Origin: Rhyacophila brunnea
Lineage: Eukaryota > Arthropoda > Insecta > Trichoptera > Rhyacophilidae
Assembly: GCA_022495005.1 (NCBI GenBank)
Contig: JAGYXB010001414.1
Coordinates: 1,736,001 to 1,800,000, forward strand
Direction of reading: 5' to 3'
Length of the DNA: 64,000 nucleotides
This document shows positions 1-11,699 of the stretch, in pieces. The notes below the pieces were generated by a model. The model was not told the origin of the DNA. It did no database searches and worked only from the letters and a program-made list of their open reading frames with translations. Each line of letters starts with the position of its first letter. The first letter of the stretch is position 1. The translations under genes were made by a program, and so were the position numbers.

Positions 1-3000
1 AAAATTATATATTGTACCTAAAGCATGTAGGTAATGTAGGTATACATTATAAAAATGGCAATAGATTTAAAATAATAATCTAATTTTGTAATAAGAAAGT
101 AAATGCCATCCAATTTTCGGTTAGATTAATTTAGTTGACAACAAAACTTATACAAAGCCAATAGATACATACACATGTGCAAACAGCGTTTTGGATATTT
201 TGATTCATAAAAGCTTGGCACGTTACATGTTGAAGGAAGACACAACTTTTTTAAAATTATTTAATAAATTGTTGTCAGAGGATGAAAATATTTCGCAGAC
301 AGGCTCAAAAGTCAAACATGTGTAACAGTTTATTTTAAAATTGTTGTCATGTTATGTAGTCAAGTCATCATTGACAATTTAATTTATTGCACCTCCGTCA
401 AGCGACTTCAATGGTACGGCTAACTCTGATATATTATAATTTAGTACCCTACGTACACTATATTATGTAACAACCGATAAGAAAAATAATTTTAATCTGT
501 AAATTTTTTTTTTTATTAAATTCGATTAAAAAGTGACAAAAACAAAGTAAATAAAAGCGGTGTGATTAAATTGGTAGAAAGCCATGGAAAAATAAATACA
601 TTTGCGCATGGAAAGATTGCGGTTTGTGTTGATAATATATTTGTTATGTACGCATGTCATACGCATTTTTTGCGATTTAATAATATAACGAAACAATAAA
701 GGTTTGGTGTATTTAGCTAGTCATATAAAATAATTGATGATAATCATTTACAGTCACATTTGTATTATAATGTCAATGATTTGGTTCCAGGACAAGTCGA
801 ACATGTTTCATGTTAAAAATTGTCAATGCATATAATAATAAAAAATACGATATACCAATACATTTGTAACAATTTAAAGCTTCAGGTATTTGTAATCCCT
901 GAAACTTTAGTCTGTTTAAGTAAATCTAAAGTTTTGTTGAAATGCTTGCAAATTTTGACACCCGCAGGTGAAATTTTGTTTAAACAAATATTCAATGCAA
1001 AATGACTTATTTTTAATTATAATCTATAGTAGCTTAAACGGTTTTCTTCAACGATTTTCAAAAATCAATTAATGTCAAACGGTAACCCAGAATAGCTGTA
1101 CCTATATCGATAATTGTATAAATACAGAATTCGTTTTTTTTTTAAATAGTGACATATATATTATTACTACCATCTGTAATTTAGTTTTTAGTTATTATTT
1201 GTAAGATATGAAAGTATGGCTCAGCAGAAGTTAAAAAGAGTAATACTATTAAAATTTAATATGATGGAATTGAATTCCTAACATTTAAATCACTAAAATT
1301 AAGTAAGCAGGAATTATTTTTTCAACAAGTAATAATATGCCGATACACCGGTATTTCAAAAAATCTGGTATTTCGGTAATAGGCAAAGTCGGGTATTTCA
1401 ATTTTTATTTACTGCTTTGTGAGATTTATGTCTAAATCAATAAGCCATTATGGTACCGAAGGTCGATCTTAAAGTGCATTATTGAAAAGGTTATTTCGCA
1501 CTAACAGCTTTTTTACTACCGTTTTAGCTAGGTATTACGATAATTATTATGTTTATCACATAAAGTAAATCCTAAGATAAAAACTGCATAGACTACGTAA
1601 AAAATCTACTAAAAGTTATGAGACAATAAAAAATAAACGATAGATATGCACGAAAGTAAGTCTCTCATTTGTAATAGTTTATTTGATATTATATTTTATA
1701 TACTCATTTTTAACCAATGTGTGATTTTAAAGTGTTGTCTATAAGATAGACAGATATTTAACATGACAAGGCTTCCTATGGCTCGTTTTCCGACAGATAT
1801 TTTATGGTAATACTAGTAGAGCTTGCCCCTAGACTCTCTACCGGAGACTTTACCCTGCAATTGTAATACAACGTTAAAGATCCATTATCTCTTAAAGTAA
1901 ATCGACACTCATTTTTAACATTTATATTTAGAAATTGTTCACTTAGTTTATAATAGTGATAGTTTTATTATAAAATTGTTTCGTCATTATTAAAAAATAG
2001 TTATTTTTTAAGATCATCGTACGGAATGTTTGTAGTATCACACTACCCCTAAACGAATAGATTGTATTTTCACTGCATTAGCACAGGCGTACTGATATTC
2101 AAATGTGTGTGTGTATACTGAAAACAGGCGAAAATTGAGCAACATAAAAAAACTTACCAAAAAAACTTGATTTTAAAATTATTTTTTTATATTATAGAGT
2201 AGATAAATATGTTAATAGGTACATAAAACTAGTACTGTCAAATAGTTTTACAAATATACCCTTTAATCAGATTTCTATATTTTATATTAGTTTATAGTCA
2301 GACTAGAAATAATAACTGTTAAAAATACGTAAAGTTTTTATCACATTTACTAGAACGTTTCATTGTAAATAAATTAAATTAATGATTTACTAAAAAAACA
2401 AGAAAAATAATGATATTGTGTTTTTGTCAATAAATGAAATACGTAAACACAGTGTTTTTACATTGCTTCCTGTCATTAAAGGTAATAAATTATTAAATGT
2501 TCAGCCAGGTAAACGAGGCAAAGATGTACGCGGAGTCTGTTATTAAAATTGAATACATTATGGTTCATAAAGACGTTGTTTTTTTCACTCATCATAAATA
2601 ATTACCCATTCAAGTAAATTCAGTTAAATGCACATATGCAGTTTTGAATAGTAATTTTGTATTGTCGAGGTTGAATTCAAGGACTAACTGACGATGCGCG
2701 ACCATGTTGTTATTTGGTTTTTCACAGTGCACAGATAAACCATGACATTCATTGAATGGCCATCGATTTATTGGCTAAGAAACATATACAGCATTGACCT
2801 CATTAGAATTTAGAAGATAATTAAACAAAACACTTATTGTAATGTAAAAAATCTACTGGAATATATTAATAAATCGTAAAAACATTATTAAATTTACTTA
2901 CAGTAAGTTGTAAATCAGCTGTATGTTGAAAAGTGTTTTTAGTTAAATATTTGACAGTTTGAAATAGATAGTAAACAAAATAAGAATAACTAAATTTATT

Positions 3001-3860
3001 CGTTCTTTTTTTGAAATGGAAAATTGAATTCATTTTATATTATGTATTATGGGTAAAATATTGTTTTTTTAAATCAATAAAACAATGAAATCATTGTGGT
3101 CTACAATTAATTAAAACTAATTCAACAAATAATACTTTTATTAAATTGGTTTCAAATTAAAATGTAGAATCTGTACATAGGTATTATATTAAATATTGTT
3201 TTGCTTATACATATGAAATATGCACATATGACTTAAAACATAATAGGTTAATTGAATTGTGAACTATTTAGCTACTTAAGTTTCAAATATATTATGATCA
3301 CGTTATGAACTGGCACGTGATGTCACAGTAAGCTGCCACTGTGGGAAAAAAGTGTGAAATGTTGTTTTTAAAATATTATCAGACTGATGCTCCCATCTTT
3401 TAGCACATTTTGAACCTTAAAACAGACATTTTAAGTTAGCGAAATCTGCCAAAATCACCAAAACAACAATGAGGTCACCTCACGCGTAACGCACTCCCGC
3501 TCAATGAACGTTTTTTTAATCATTTTCTATTCATGTCAAAATCGCGTGTTTTCTGTGATTGGCACTATATATACAGAATGTTGGTTATTAGATATATATG
3601 GTTTGTAGATTAGTTTATGTTCAAAATATTATCCATGGATGCAATATTGCAAGTAATTTTAACGTACGCACACGTGGAAACTGTTAAAAAACTAATTGAA
3701 ATTAGCATGAATAATAATCCAAAATAATGTATAATAATACGTTAGAATTGGCACTCTCCATCATTGAATTTATAAAGATAGTGATCGTTCAATTATTATT
3801 ATTTATTCATGGTCGTCCTATTAAAAAAAAATGTATGTAACGATAGCTTATTGTATTGTT
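1..3860. other. AT-rich non-coding DNA with two GC-richer islands
   Basis: No convincing exon, RNA gene or transposon is visible. Two stretches stand out. At about 2690-2830 there is a GC-richer stretch containing ATCGATTTATTGGC, which resembles a Hox/Exd-type site. At about 3300-3590 a balanced-composition block contains CACGTGATGTCACAG, then TGTGGGAA (3340-3347), which fits the Su(H) consensus YGTGRGAA, and AACAACAATG, a Sox-like word. Such short matches are expected by chance. Only their clustering in a locally GC-richer block suggests regulatory DNA. The 61-residue ORF at 820-1005 has no family signature and is probably chance. Confidence 0.5.
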
Positions 3861-3930
3861 ATTATGACTGAAGCGCAAAATATTCAATCAATATGACATA
3901 TGCACAAGAAACAGAGAATCTCAATATACA

Positions 3931-4131
3931 GGAGAGCGAGGGGACAACGTTGACGTACGCGATGAATGGATGTCGCCAAAACGACCGCAAACACAATACT
4001 ATGCTGAATATTTCGCTCGGCAAATGGACAATCGCTGGGTAAATGACCACAAGGATGCTCTAAATTTCGCGGGATCGATGAATTTTGAATTATTGATTAA
4101 TCTCTGCGGAAATACGTGTCAGGGAAAAGGT
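3931..4131 (+). CDS. candidate internal coding exon, unknown protein
   Basis: A frame on the + strand stays open from about 3869 to a strong splice donor, GGGAAAAG|GTAAGGG, at 4131/4132. A plausible acceptor, CTCAATATACAG, ends at 3930. The translation has balanced, protein-like composition: DEWMSPKRPQTQYY, then EYFARQMDNRW, then HKDALNFAGSMNFELL, ending INLCGNTCQGKG. It has acidic, aromatic and amphipathic residues and two cysteines near the end. The block is also less AT-rich than its surroundings. I do not recognise the family, and no neighbouring exon is visible within several kb. Against it: the exon is short, the overlapping minus frames are also open, and the acceptor has a poor pyrimidine tract. 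A conserved non-coding element is the main alternative. Confidence 0.4.
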
Positions 4132-5220
4132 AAGGGATGATCGTGTTCGGATATTTGTACGTGTATTGTTGGCCGTACCACAGTTCACTGTGAACTGTTG
4201 TATCAGAAATATATGGCTGTGTTGTATTGAGATCAATTTCATGTCTAAATACAACGCTTGCAAAATACCACAGGGATACAAAGGGATAGGTCGGTAAATT
4301 AGAAATATTATCATAGAATAATATTTAAAAGATATATAATTTTGGTAAATTCTCGTAAGAACCAAGTCGTACCTATCAAATATCTGATAATATTGCAAGC
4401 GTTATTGTCAGATATTTGATACCAATCAATATCAAATTAATGTTATTATTGCACAATGGCATACGGCCATCTCTTTAATAAGTATAATTACCATGTTATA
4501 ATAAATGACAACAGTAGATGTAGTAAATGAAGCCAGGGGTAGTTTTCATATGTATCGACTCCTGCTGATGATAATTGTATTTTATTATAATGCATGACCT
4601 GAGAAATTGGTATATAAATAAAAAAAACTATAATATATAAAGTACGAATCTTAAAAACACAAACACAAGTATGGCACATTAAGTTTTTTTTATTAATTTT
4701 TAACCGTTAAATGAGACAGTTAAAAAATGAGCCTATTTTTTGTCGTCTTTTTCATTGAGATAAGCCAATTCATGCGCGACTGCCGACGTACGTGTTATAA
4801 TAGGCTAAAAAGGTTGTATTGAATGGAATGAAAAACGTAATTAATCTCAGCAAAAAATACATCGTTATTCGTGTCAATCGACGTGTACATTTTGATTGAT
4901 TGATTAACGGTTTTTTGTGAGCGAGATTTTTCGATTTAGTCTAAGCGTCGGGTATAGAAAATTTTCCCATACACGTTCAATTTTCATAGGGTATTTTTTA
5001 CACATAAAAAATCACACATATTAATATATTATGTAAATCATGCAGAATGATATCATTGGTAGTAAAGTTTATTATATATATATATATGATGTAATATTGC
5101 ACATCAAAACTTACAACGATCCGTTGCTTTATAACATTTGATTAATAGTAATAAAATATAGTTAGATATAGTATTCTGAATAGTAGGTAAAACAGTCGTC
5201 GACTAAACTTAATATGTTAT
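4132..5220. other. AT-rich non-coding DNA
   Basis: This follows the candidate donor and would be intron if that exon is real. The minus ORFs at 4090-4398 and 4488-4679 have no recognisable domain and strongly biased, AT-driven composition. A short (TA)n run lies near 5075-5093. Nothing else can be supported. Confidence 0.45.
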
Positions 5221-5224
5221 CTAG

Positions 5225-5667
5225 GGCGGCCGAAAGACTGCAAAGACACTGGCGTAGGATAGGGGAGATGCAAGTATTTTTGGAGGAGGTCAAAACCTGA
5301 CTTAGGTGATCAAGCCACCAATAATGTTAACAATATTCTTTTTCCTGTCGGTACAATCCTAAGTGAACTTTTGTCTCCTCCAGTATCTGCCTCTCTCCAG
5401 ATCAGTCCAAAGCCGCTTCATTTCAGTTTAGGACGCCAATTTTTTTTGTTAAGTTTGCGTAACTCGTCTGTGTACATGGCCCAGTCATCCAAGGCAGCAC
5501 AATTTTATGGATTATATTAAGATATGTGGATCTCCGTATAAAGCGTAGGTACAGCTCGTAATTGTATCTTGGTATCCACCCTAACAACTGTGTGCCATTC
5601 ATAGGTCCGAAGATACTACGCAGCTCGCTCCACTCAAATGAGCCTGGCATGGAATAAGAGATTAAGT
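5225..5667 (-). mobile_element. non-LTR retrotransposon (LINE) ORF2 3' fragment
   Basis: Read on the minus strand, 5650 down to 5423 translates to a stretch containing ELRSIFGPMNG, then PRYNYELYLRF. This resembles the C-terminal region of insect LINE reverse-transcriptase polyproteins, where a RRIFGP...RYN.EIY.L block precedes RLRWxGHVxRM. A one-base frame change then gives GHVHRR, matching that next block. Further down, RPKLK and a weaker tail resemble the GRPKLRW...D segment. Stops and frameshifts show that it is dead. The 75-residue ORF at 5423-5650 is therefore a transposon remnant, not a host gene. The 5' part of the element is missing, as is usual for truncated LINE insertions. The clade was not determined. 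Confidence 0.75.
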
Positions 5668-6259
5668 TCCAGAAGATGAAAGAACATCCATTCTGATAAA
5701 TAAATTTATCTGTTACTTAAATGGTAATTGCAAAATACAAGTTAATTAAATATGTTATCGCTCACTTGTTAGGACGTCGTATCTTATCCACGCATCGTTG
5801 ATCAGCAAATTGAGATTGGTGTGATTTTTCAGTGAAAGTTGTAGAAGTAAATAATTGATTTTAGGGTTTGAAGGCGCATTATGGATTATGTTACGTCACA
5901 GCCTAATCTGACGATGACAGAAAATTTAATCGGTTGGCTTCACACTAATAAACTCATTATAACAGTTGTCTGGAAATAATGAGTTATGAAATTCTCTCTA
6001 AAGTCAATATTTATAATTGAATTAAAGTGTTTTATAATACTTGTTATTTATTGGTAAATATTATCAAAAAAAAATGCTGCCACTGACAATGTTATTACAA
6101 AATGATAAATTGTTTTAAAATTATAACGTAAATAAATACGTTGTTATTTTCTATTTTTTTGCCAACATTAAAATAATATTAACTTACCTACTTCTTTTTT
6201 GAATTTAAAAGTTGGCTTTTTTAATGTTATTATAACAGTCTGTAACAGTCTCTTAAAAC

Positions 6260-6525
6260 TAATAATTAATATTGAAAATATATTATTTTGAAAACACTTC
6301 TGAAAAAAATATATTATAACTTATAACCAATAGAAAAAATCTTAGAAAGTAAGACATCCCGCAGTGCACTATAGTGGATTATGTGCGTGGGCGCGATACC
6401 CGAGAGATGTATGTTCGATTCCTGTGGGTGTCTTACTTTTTTCAAAAAGATTTTTTCTATCGGTTATAATATATTTTCTCAAAAGTTTTTTCAAAATTAT
6501 GTATATTCAATAATTAGAATATTAC
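6260..6525. mobile_element. foldback (inverted-repeat) element with tRNA-like core
   Basis: The left arm (6260-6360) and right arm (about 6425-6525) are inverted copies with small indels. Shared blocks include AATATATTATAAC, TAGAAAAAATCTT and AAGTAAGACA[T/C]CCC. Between them, 6361-6424 holds a tRNA-derived sequence with a B-box-like word, TGTTCGATTCC (6412-6422). The whole can fold into a long hairpin. No transposase is present, so it is non-autonomous. Similar arm sequence with tRNA-like interiors recurs at about 29.93-30.31 kb and 27.73-27.82 kb. A sequence just outside the right arm (6541-6575) recurs at about 45.40-45.43 kb. Confidence 0.7.
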
Positions 6526-6529
6526 ATTC

Positions 6530-7767
6530 TTAAATCTTGTGAATTATTCGTTGAATAAAAAAAATAGTAAATTAATATTAAAATATTTTTACTAAAAAAT
6601 TATCAAATTTATATTTATGTACATACCTCTCATGAAACATAATGTGCCGCTGAATTCAATACAACATAAAATTCTCGATAATTCAATACTAATAATTAAA
6701 ATAAAACACAATGTGTAGTAGTTATTCTATATAGTTTAATAATAATGGTTTTGTTCGCTTCAATGCGATATCGTAAACTAACCGAAACACATATACAATA
6801 TCACTATCAATTATCACAAACACATTAATGGAAAGATAAAAACAATAATAAAACACAACTCTAGGAAATTATCTATTCAAAAATAAATCAATTTGAGAAT
6901 TTCTTATAAGAAATAGGTACTACATATTGTGTTATATTTTAATTAATAAAATGTCTCTCCACCATGAATATCGACAGTTAATTGACAAGTCCTTAATAAT
7001 TTTGATTCAACCTTATATTATAATTTCGAATTTAATAATTCATTGATGTGATAATTTAAATTAATATGATTTATGTAAATATATATTCAGTGTTAAAATT
7101 ATTTCTATATATCTGACAAATATTTAGCATGCCAGTATTTGCTTAGATTGTTTAGGATATCAAATAATAATTTTATCAATTATTTTAGATTTTTCCTGAA
7201 TTTTGGCAAGAATAAGATCGTTTGTCAAGCACCTACCTACTACAACTGTTAACGAATTAGCAATTTTATTGCTGTATTTTTATTGCAAATTAAAAAAAAT
7301 TGTAGAAAATTGTGAAGCAGTGACGATTGTCCCACTTACGGATCATTAAACCTGGATATACTCACCAAGAAGATTTAAATTTATTTCTATATTATGGGCA
7401 CATAAAAATAACTTGTGCCAAGAACTTGCGAATGTAATCTAATAAATCTTTAAATATACACAACATTAGCATTTATATAAATATCAATCATTGGATTCTC
7501 CTGAATAAAAAGGTTTTTTTTAATGCTTCCTGGAAAAATTATTAAAAGTAAAAGAATGTCTACATTTCAAGCCGTGGGTCGCTGGTTTGAATTTCGCGAC
7601 GGGAAATATAATTTTGTTTGGATTGGGAATATGGACCAAATATTATAATAGAGCAAATGATCAACAATCATTTTTCACAGTAAGTCAGTTTATAAGTTCT
7701 TCCGGATGCGGTCATTGGATTGTACACTCAATATATAAATAATATTACGATTAGAATTTCGAATATA
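6530..7767. other. AT-rich non-coding DNA with a SINE relic
   Basis: Mostly unstructured AT-rich sequence. At 7571-7605 a GC-richer stretch, GTGGGTCGC followed by TGGTTTGAATTTCGCG, looks like the decayed B-box/T-arm end of a tRNA-derived SINE on the + strand. No ORF of interest is present. Confidence 0.4.
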
Positions 7768-8107
7768 TTATGAAGCGCCTAGTTTCAAAAGCCCCTAAAA
7801 CGGTTTTCATAAAATTTTGAGTTAGATATATATTTAGAGATATGTTTTTGTCCACTATATGTTGGACAAAATTATAGTTTCAAAAAAGGCCTAAAACCCT
7901 CAATATTTTTTATCAAAAATTAGGCTTAATTTCAAAACCCCCTAAAACAGTTTTCGTGTGAATTTCAAATCACCCTGAAATGAATAAGCCAATCAGCGGC
8001 TGCTCTGATGGTCATGTGATACGGATTTCAATATGTCTGCCTGAACAAAATTAAAGTGACTTCGTGTTGATCGCTCTGTTGGTTAATAGTATTTTTAGAT
8101 ATTTATA

Positions 8108-8226
8108 ATGAATGTTGAACTGATTAATGTGTCGAAACGTAAGCCTAATGAGTCAAGAAAGCGTTTAAAAAGAAAATAAATATGAGAAGTCAATATCGAA
8201 CGCCAAAAACGGCAAGTGAATATTGA
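8108..8226 (+). pseudogene. decayed 5' start of a transposon ORF
   Basis: ATG at 8108 opens a short, very basic frame (MNVELINVSKRKPNESRKR...) that stops at 8177-8179. In a frame overlapping from 8167, the sequence continues as RSQYRTPKTASEY and stops at 8224. The pattern, a K/R-rich start followed by a short spacer and a basic ..Q/G-x-Y..TPK.. stretch, resembles the N-termini of a class of uncharacterised insect proteins associated with DNA transposons. That likeness is from memory of the family and not from a search. It sits just inside the left terminus of the 2.2-kb TIR element, where a transposase gene would begin. The rest of the gene is absent, apparently deleted or replaced by the Helitron-like array. 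Confidence 0.45.
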
Positions 8227-8476
8227 CAATTTCTGCGTGTTATTTGTCCAATAATACAGTGGTGTCTCATTATACTGTCCCTATTGTTGATTATAAAATT
8301 ACTTGATTTAAAATAATTACAGTTTACCATTGAAAACGTTAAATATGTACCTATTGACTAAATACTTTTTTCACATATTTTATTAATTATCAGGACCAGT
8401 TTTACCAACTTATTATTTTCTATACAAATATTTAAAAATGCATAATAACAAAATATAAAGTAGGGACAGCCACTAA

Positions 8477-9523
8477 CTAGAATGTGTACACTATACCTAT
8501 ACCATTCATCCGATTACGATAAAACTTTGGTGAGTTATTGTGTGCACATCTGCCAAGGTTCATTCTTCATTCTATTTTCTTTTATTCGTATGGTTCCTAT
8601 ACCATTCATCCGATTGCAATGAAACTTTCGTCAGTTGTTGTGCGCACACCCGCAAAGATTTTTGAATTAGTACAACCATATTCTTCTTATTCTTTTTTTC
8701 TATCTTCTTCTATTCGTATGCATTGCTATACCATTCATCCGATTGCGATGAAACTTTCGTCAGTTGCTGTGCGCACACCCGAAAAGGTTTATGAATTAGC
8801 ACAACCATCTTCCTCTTTTTCTTTTTATATTCTATCTATCGATAGAATGAAGAATAGATATCGATAGATAGAATAGAAGAAGATGTTTGTACTAATTCAA
8901 AAACCTTCATGGGTGTGCGCACAACAACTGACAAAAGTTTCACTGCAATCCGACGAATGGTATAGGAACGCATACAAATAGAATAAAAAAAGAAGAAAAA
9001 GAAGAAGATAGTTGTGCAAATACAGAAACCTTCGCGGGTGTGCACACAATAACTGATGAAAGTTTATTCGCAATCGGATGAACGGTATAAGAACGCATAC
9101 GAATAGGATAGAAGAAGAAGAAGATGATTTTTCTAATTGAAACACCTTCGTGAGTGTGCGCACAATAACCGACGAAAGTTTCATCACAATCGGACTAATG
9201 TTATAGAAACCATATGAATAAAAGAAGATAGAATGATGAAAAAGAAGAAGAAAAAGATGATGATAATTTTTCTAATGTAAAAACTTTTGCGGGTGTGTGC
9301 ACAGCAACTGACGAAAGTTTCATCGCAATCGGATGAATGGTATAGGAATCATACGAATAAAATAAGATAGAATGAAGAAGAAGAAGAAAAATATAGTTTT
9401 TCCAATTCAAAAACCTTTGCGGGTGTGCACATAATAACTCACCAAAGTTTCATTGCAGTCGGATGAATGGTATAGGACCGCATGCGGGACAAACAAACAT
9501 TCATTTTTATATATAAGTATAGA
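8477..9523 (-). mobile_element. Helitron-like element with inverted array of about 110-bp repeats
   Basis: The repeat core reads TATACCATTCATCCGATTGC, then GATGAAACTTTCGTCAGTT, then TGTGCGCACACCCGC, and is followed by a pyrimidine-rich spacer. Three copies lie on the + strand (from about 8497, 8596 and 8729). Five lie in reverse (about 8880-8984, 9006-9110, 9123-9232, 9257-9370 and 9391-9490). The switch point is a palindromic stretch around 8836-8875 with TATCTATCGATA and TATCGATAGATA. The outermost copies share a variant (TTGGTGAGTTATT) not seen inside. On the minus strand the array starts TCTATACTTATATA and ends near CTAG followed by T (8480-8477), with GTGTACAC just before. This fits Helitron ends only weakly. 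ORFs across the array (8538-8867, 8836-9045, 8897-9187, 9201-9410) repeat the peptide YTIHPIAMKLSSV because they translate the repeat. Confidence 0.65.
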
Positions 9524-9978
9524 CTACTGTTCTATTTCATTATTATTTGTAATATTTTTAATTATATAATGTGTATGTATACAATAGTAAATTCTATATC
9601 GTTAACATAATTTATATTGTTAATTTTAGTTAGCTACTTTTTCTCCAAGAAATATAACCACAGGACGCCTTTTGCAATTTCCTCATGCGCCCCTCCATGC
9701 ATTACCCTCTAAAATTATACATGTTAATTTCAAAAACCCCTAAAACCGTAGTTGAGTTTCAAAGTCCCCTAAAATGAAAATCATTTGATTTTTAATATAT
9801 TCTCTCAGTAAAATATGCAAAAAGTGAGTAAGGGATACTAAATATTATACTCTTTATAGTGTATAAATCAAATAATAAATACATAAAGTTCACGCATTCA
9901 ATAGATATGACTTTTTCTCATTTTTCTCAGAACTGTCAAAAGTCGTTTTAGAGGCTTTTGAAACTAGACGCTTCTTAT

Positions 9979-10870
9979 TGGTAATACATAGTTAATGCCA
10001 GTTTTTTGTTAAACGTATATTATGTATGCATATTATGTTTAGGTTACCCATAAAATAAATTATGGATACCTACTGAAAATAATTTATGAAGTGTGATTGG
10101 TGATACATGCAATCCCACGGAATTCATCGTGAAATAATATAACCTCATAATATATCTATGTTATGGTGGTACAAGAACGATCTACACATTGTGGACTTAA
10201 AACGTAGGGCAGCATCGAATGTCGACGGGTATAAACCTATGTCGGATAATTAGTATCGAGTTTGTTATGTGGCGTTATTTAATTACGTATATATTTAAAT
10301 AAAATACACATAGGGATTCATTGTTTAATTGAAAAATAATAATACCCAGGCCACTATATATCTGTCCACTGACAAATTATAAAATATTGCTTGTATATTT
10401 TTGCCCCAGCACAAATGCATGTCTTGTTAACATTGATAACAAATTAAATGTGGTTTGGACATAAAACGTTATAAAAATTTACGAGCTTTTATCAAACTTA
10501 CATTTCACGAGACTACGTATATTGTAACTTATGATTGAATAATAAAAAACCTCGCAAAAATGGGTACACTTGATTGTATGTCAGTATATTTTCATATGTT
10601 TTCCAATGCAAGGGAATGTCAAAATGAGATTTTTTAATGTTTGAAAGCAGTTTTTGTACTCTCATTATTTGTTTGCTAGAAGATGTATGTTGATTTGAAC
10701 TTTTGCCGAGTTTTGAGAATTTACGACTGAAAATGAATATTTTGTGTAAAAGAATGTTTTCTATTATTTGGGAAGAAAAAAACACATATTTTCAATTTTG
10801 GTACATCAAATTATAAGCCTTATATATCAAGGGAGAATGTGGATGAATTACGCTTTAACTTTCTCACAAG
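9979..10870. other. AT-rich non-coding DNA
   Basis: No gene, RNA or repeat is recognised. The minus ORF at 10513-10785 and the start of the + ORF at 10768 lack any family signature. Confidence 0.4.
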
Positions 10871-10879
10871 AAGTGATTG

Positions 10880-11110
10880 AAATTCCAATGAAATATCTCA
10901 AACACCATCCCTTTATATCCGTTCGGAATTTATTTTATTTTCACAATTGGGAAATCGGTATTTTCGATTTAATCCTCGCTCCTGGAAAATTCATTTCGCG
11001 TCTCGCATCTCGCGGGACGGCTGGCAAAGAAAACTGGGAAAAGCGGAAGAAAATGAGAAACCTTCTTTCAATTTAACGCATCTGAAGTTTTAGCGCAAAA
11101 ACACCCCTCG
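10880..11110. promoter_or_regulatory. GC-richer island, possible enhancer
   Basis: This island is clearly less AT-rich than its flanks. It contains several GGGAAA-type words (GGGAAATCGG, GGGAAAAGCGG, TGGAAAATTC) that loosely resemble Rel/Dorsal-like sites, and a short direct repeat, TCTCGCATCTCGCG. The + strand ORF at 10768-11076 runs through it but has no recognisable domain. I favour conserved regulatory DNA over coding sequence, with low certainty. Confidence 0.25.
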
Positions 11111-11699
11111 GGAGATATACAACAAAAAAATAAAGCAAATTAAATTTCTAAAGTAGACAGTGACAGTTCTAACTGATGTAGAAGTTAATACGACATTATC
11201 AAGAGAAGCATTTGCTACGTAAAATCAATATAGTTATATGAAATACGTACCTATATATTACATTTAATTATATTAACATTAACAATCAACTGGATGAAGG
11301 CGTTCTATATGAAATTTAGAATTATATACATTCATAACACAGATTATAATAATATGCTAAATACATTCACAGCAAAATAAGTAATATTAAAATTATGGAA
11401 ATATTGAAAGTATCCTCGGTCGATCGTATTAATATAATTAAGTTAATACAATGGCATCAGTCTGCAGTGGTACCATCGGCCATTTGCATGTGTATTGCCA
11501 TTGATTGCTACACAATGCCTGTTTCAATGCTAGCAAACAATACCACTACAACTACAAATAGCTTTTCCCGTACCTATGGTGTCACTGTTGAATGCTTTAC
11601 ATATACATGCCTGCACAATAAATTATAACTAGGTAGTATACAAATGAGGCACGGAAAATAAGGCTGTATTTCATCTTGTTTTCTTTTTAATAAATGCTA

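Larger units (their letters stand above)
7772..9974. mobile_element. 2.2-kb DNA transposon relic with 31-bp TIRs
   Basis: The left end (7772-7802) starts GAAGCGCCTAGTTTC. The reverse complement of 9944-9974 starts GAAGCGTCTAGTTTC. The two 31-bp termini differ at two positions. Both ends abut TTAT (7768-7771 and 9975-9978), a possible 4-bp target-site duplication. Inside the ends, the terminal motif TTTCAAAANCCCCTAAAA recurs as degenerate direct copies near 7878-7896, 7929-7950, 9727-9748 and 9756-9776. Subterminal arrays of this type are typical of transposase-binding sites. A decayed ORF start lies at 8108. The middle is occupied by a separate Helitron-like array. I cannot name the superfamily. 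Confidence 0.75.

Noticed and set aside
8538..9410. Four ORFs of 69-109 codons with the recurring peptide YTIHPIAMKLSSV
   Set aside because: They are translations of the about 110-bp Helitron-like repeat in both orientations. The peptide repeats because the DNA repeats, and frames differ between copies.
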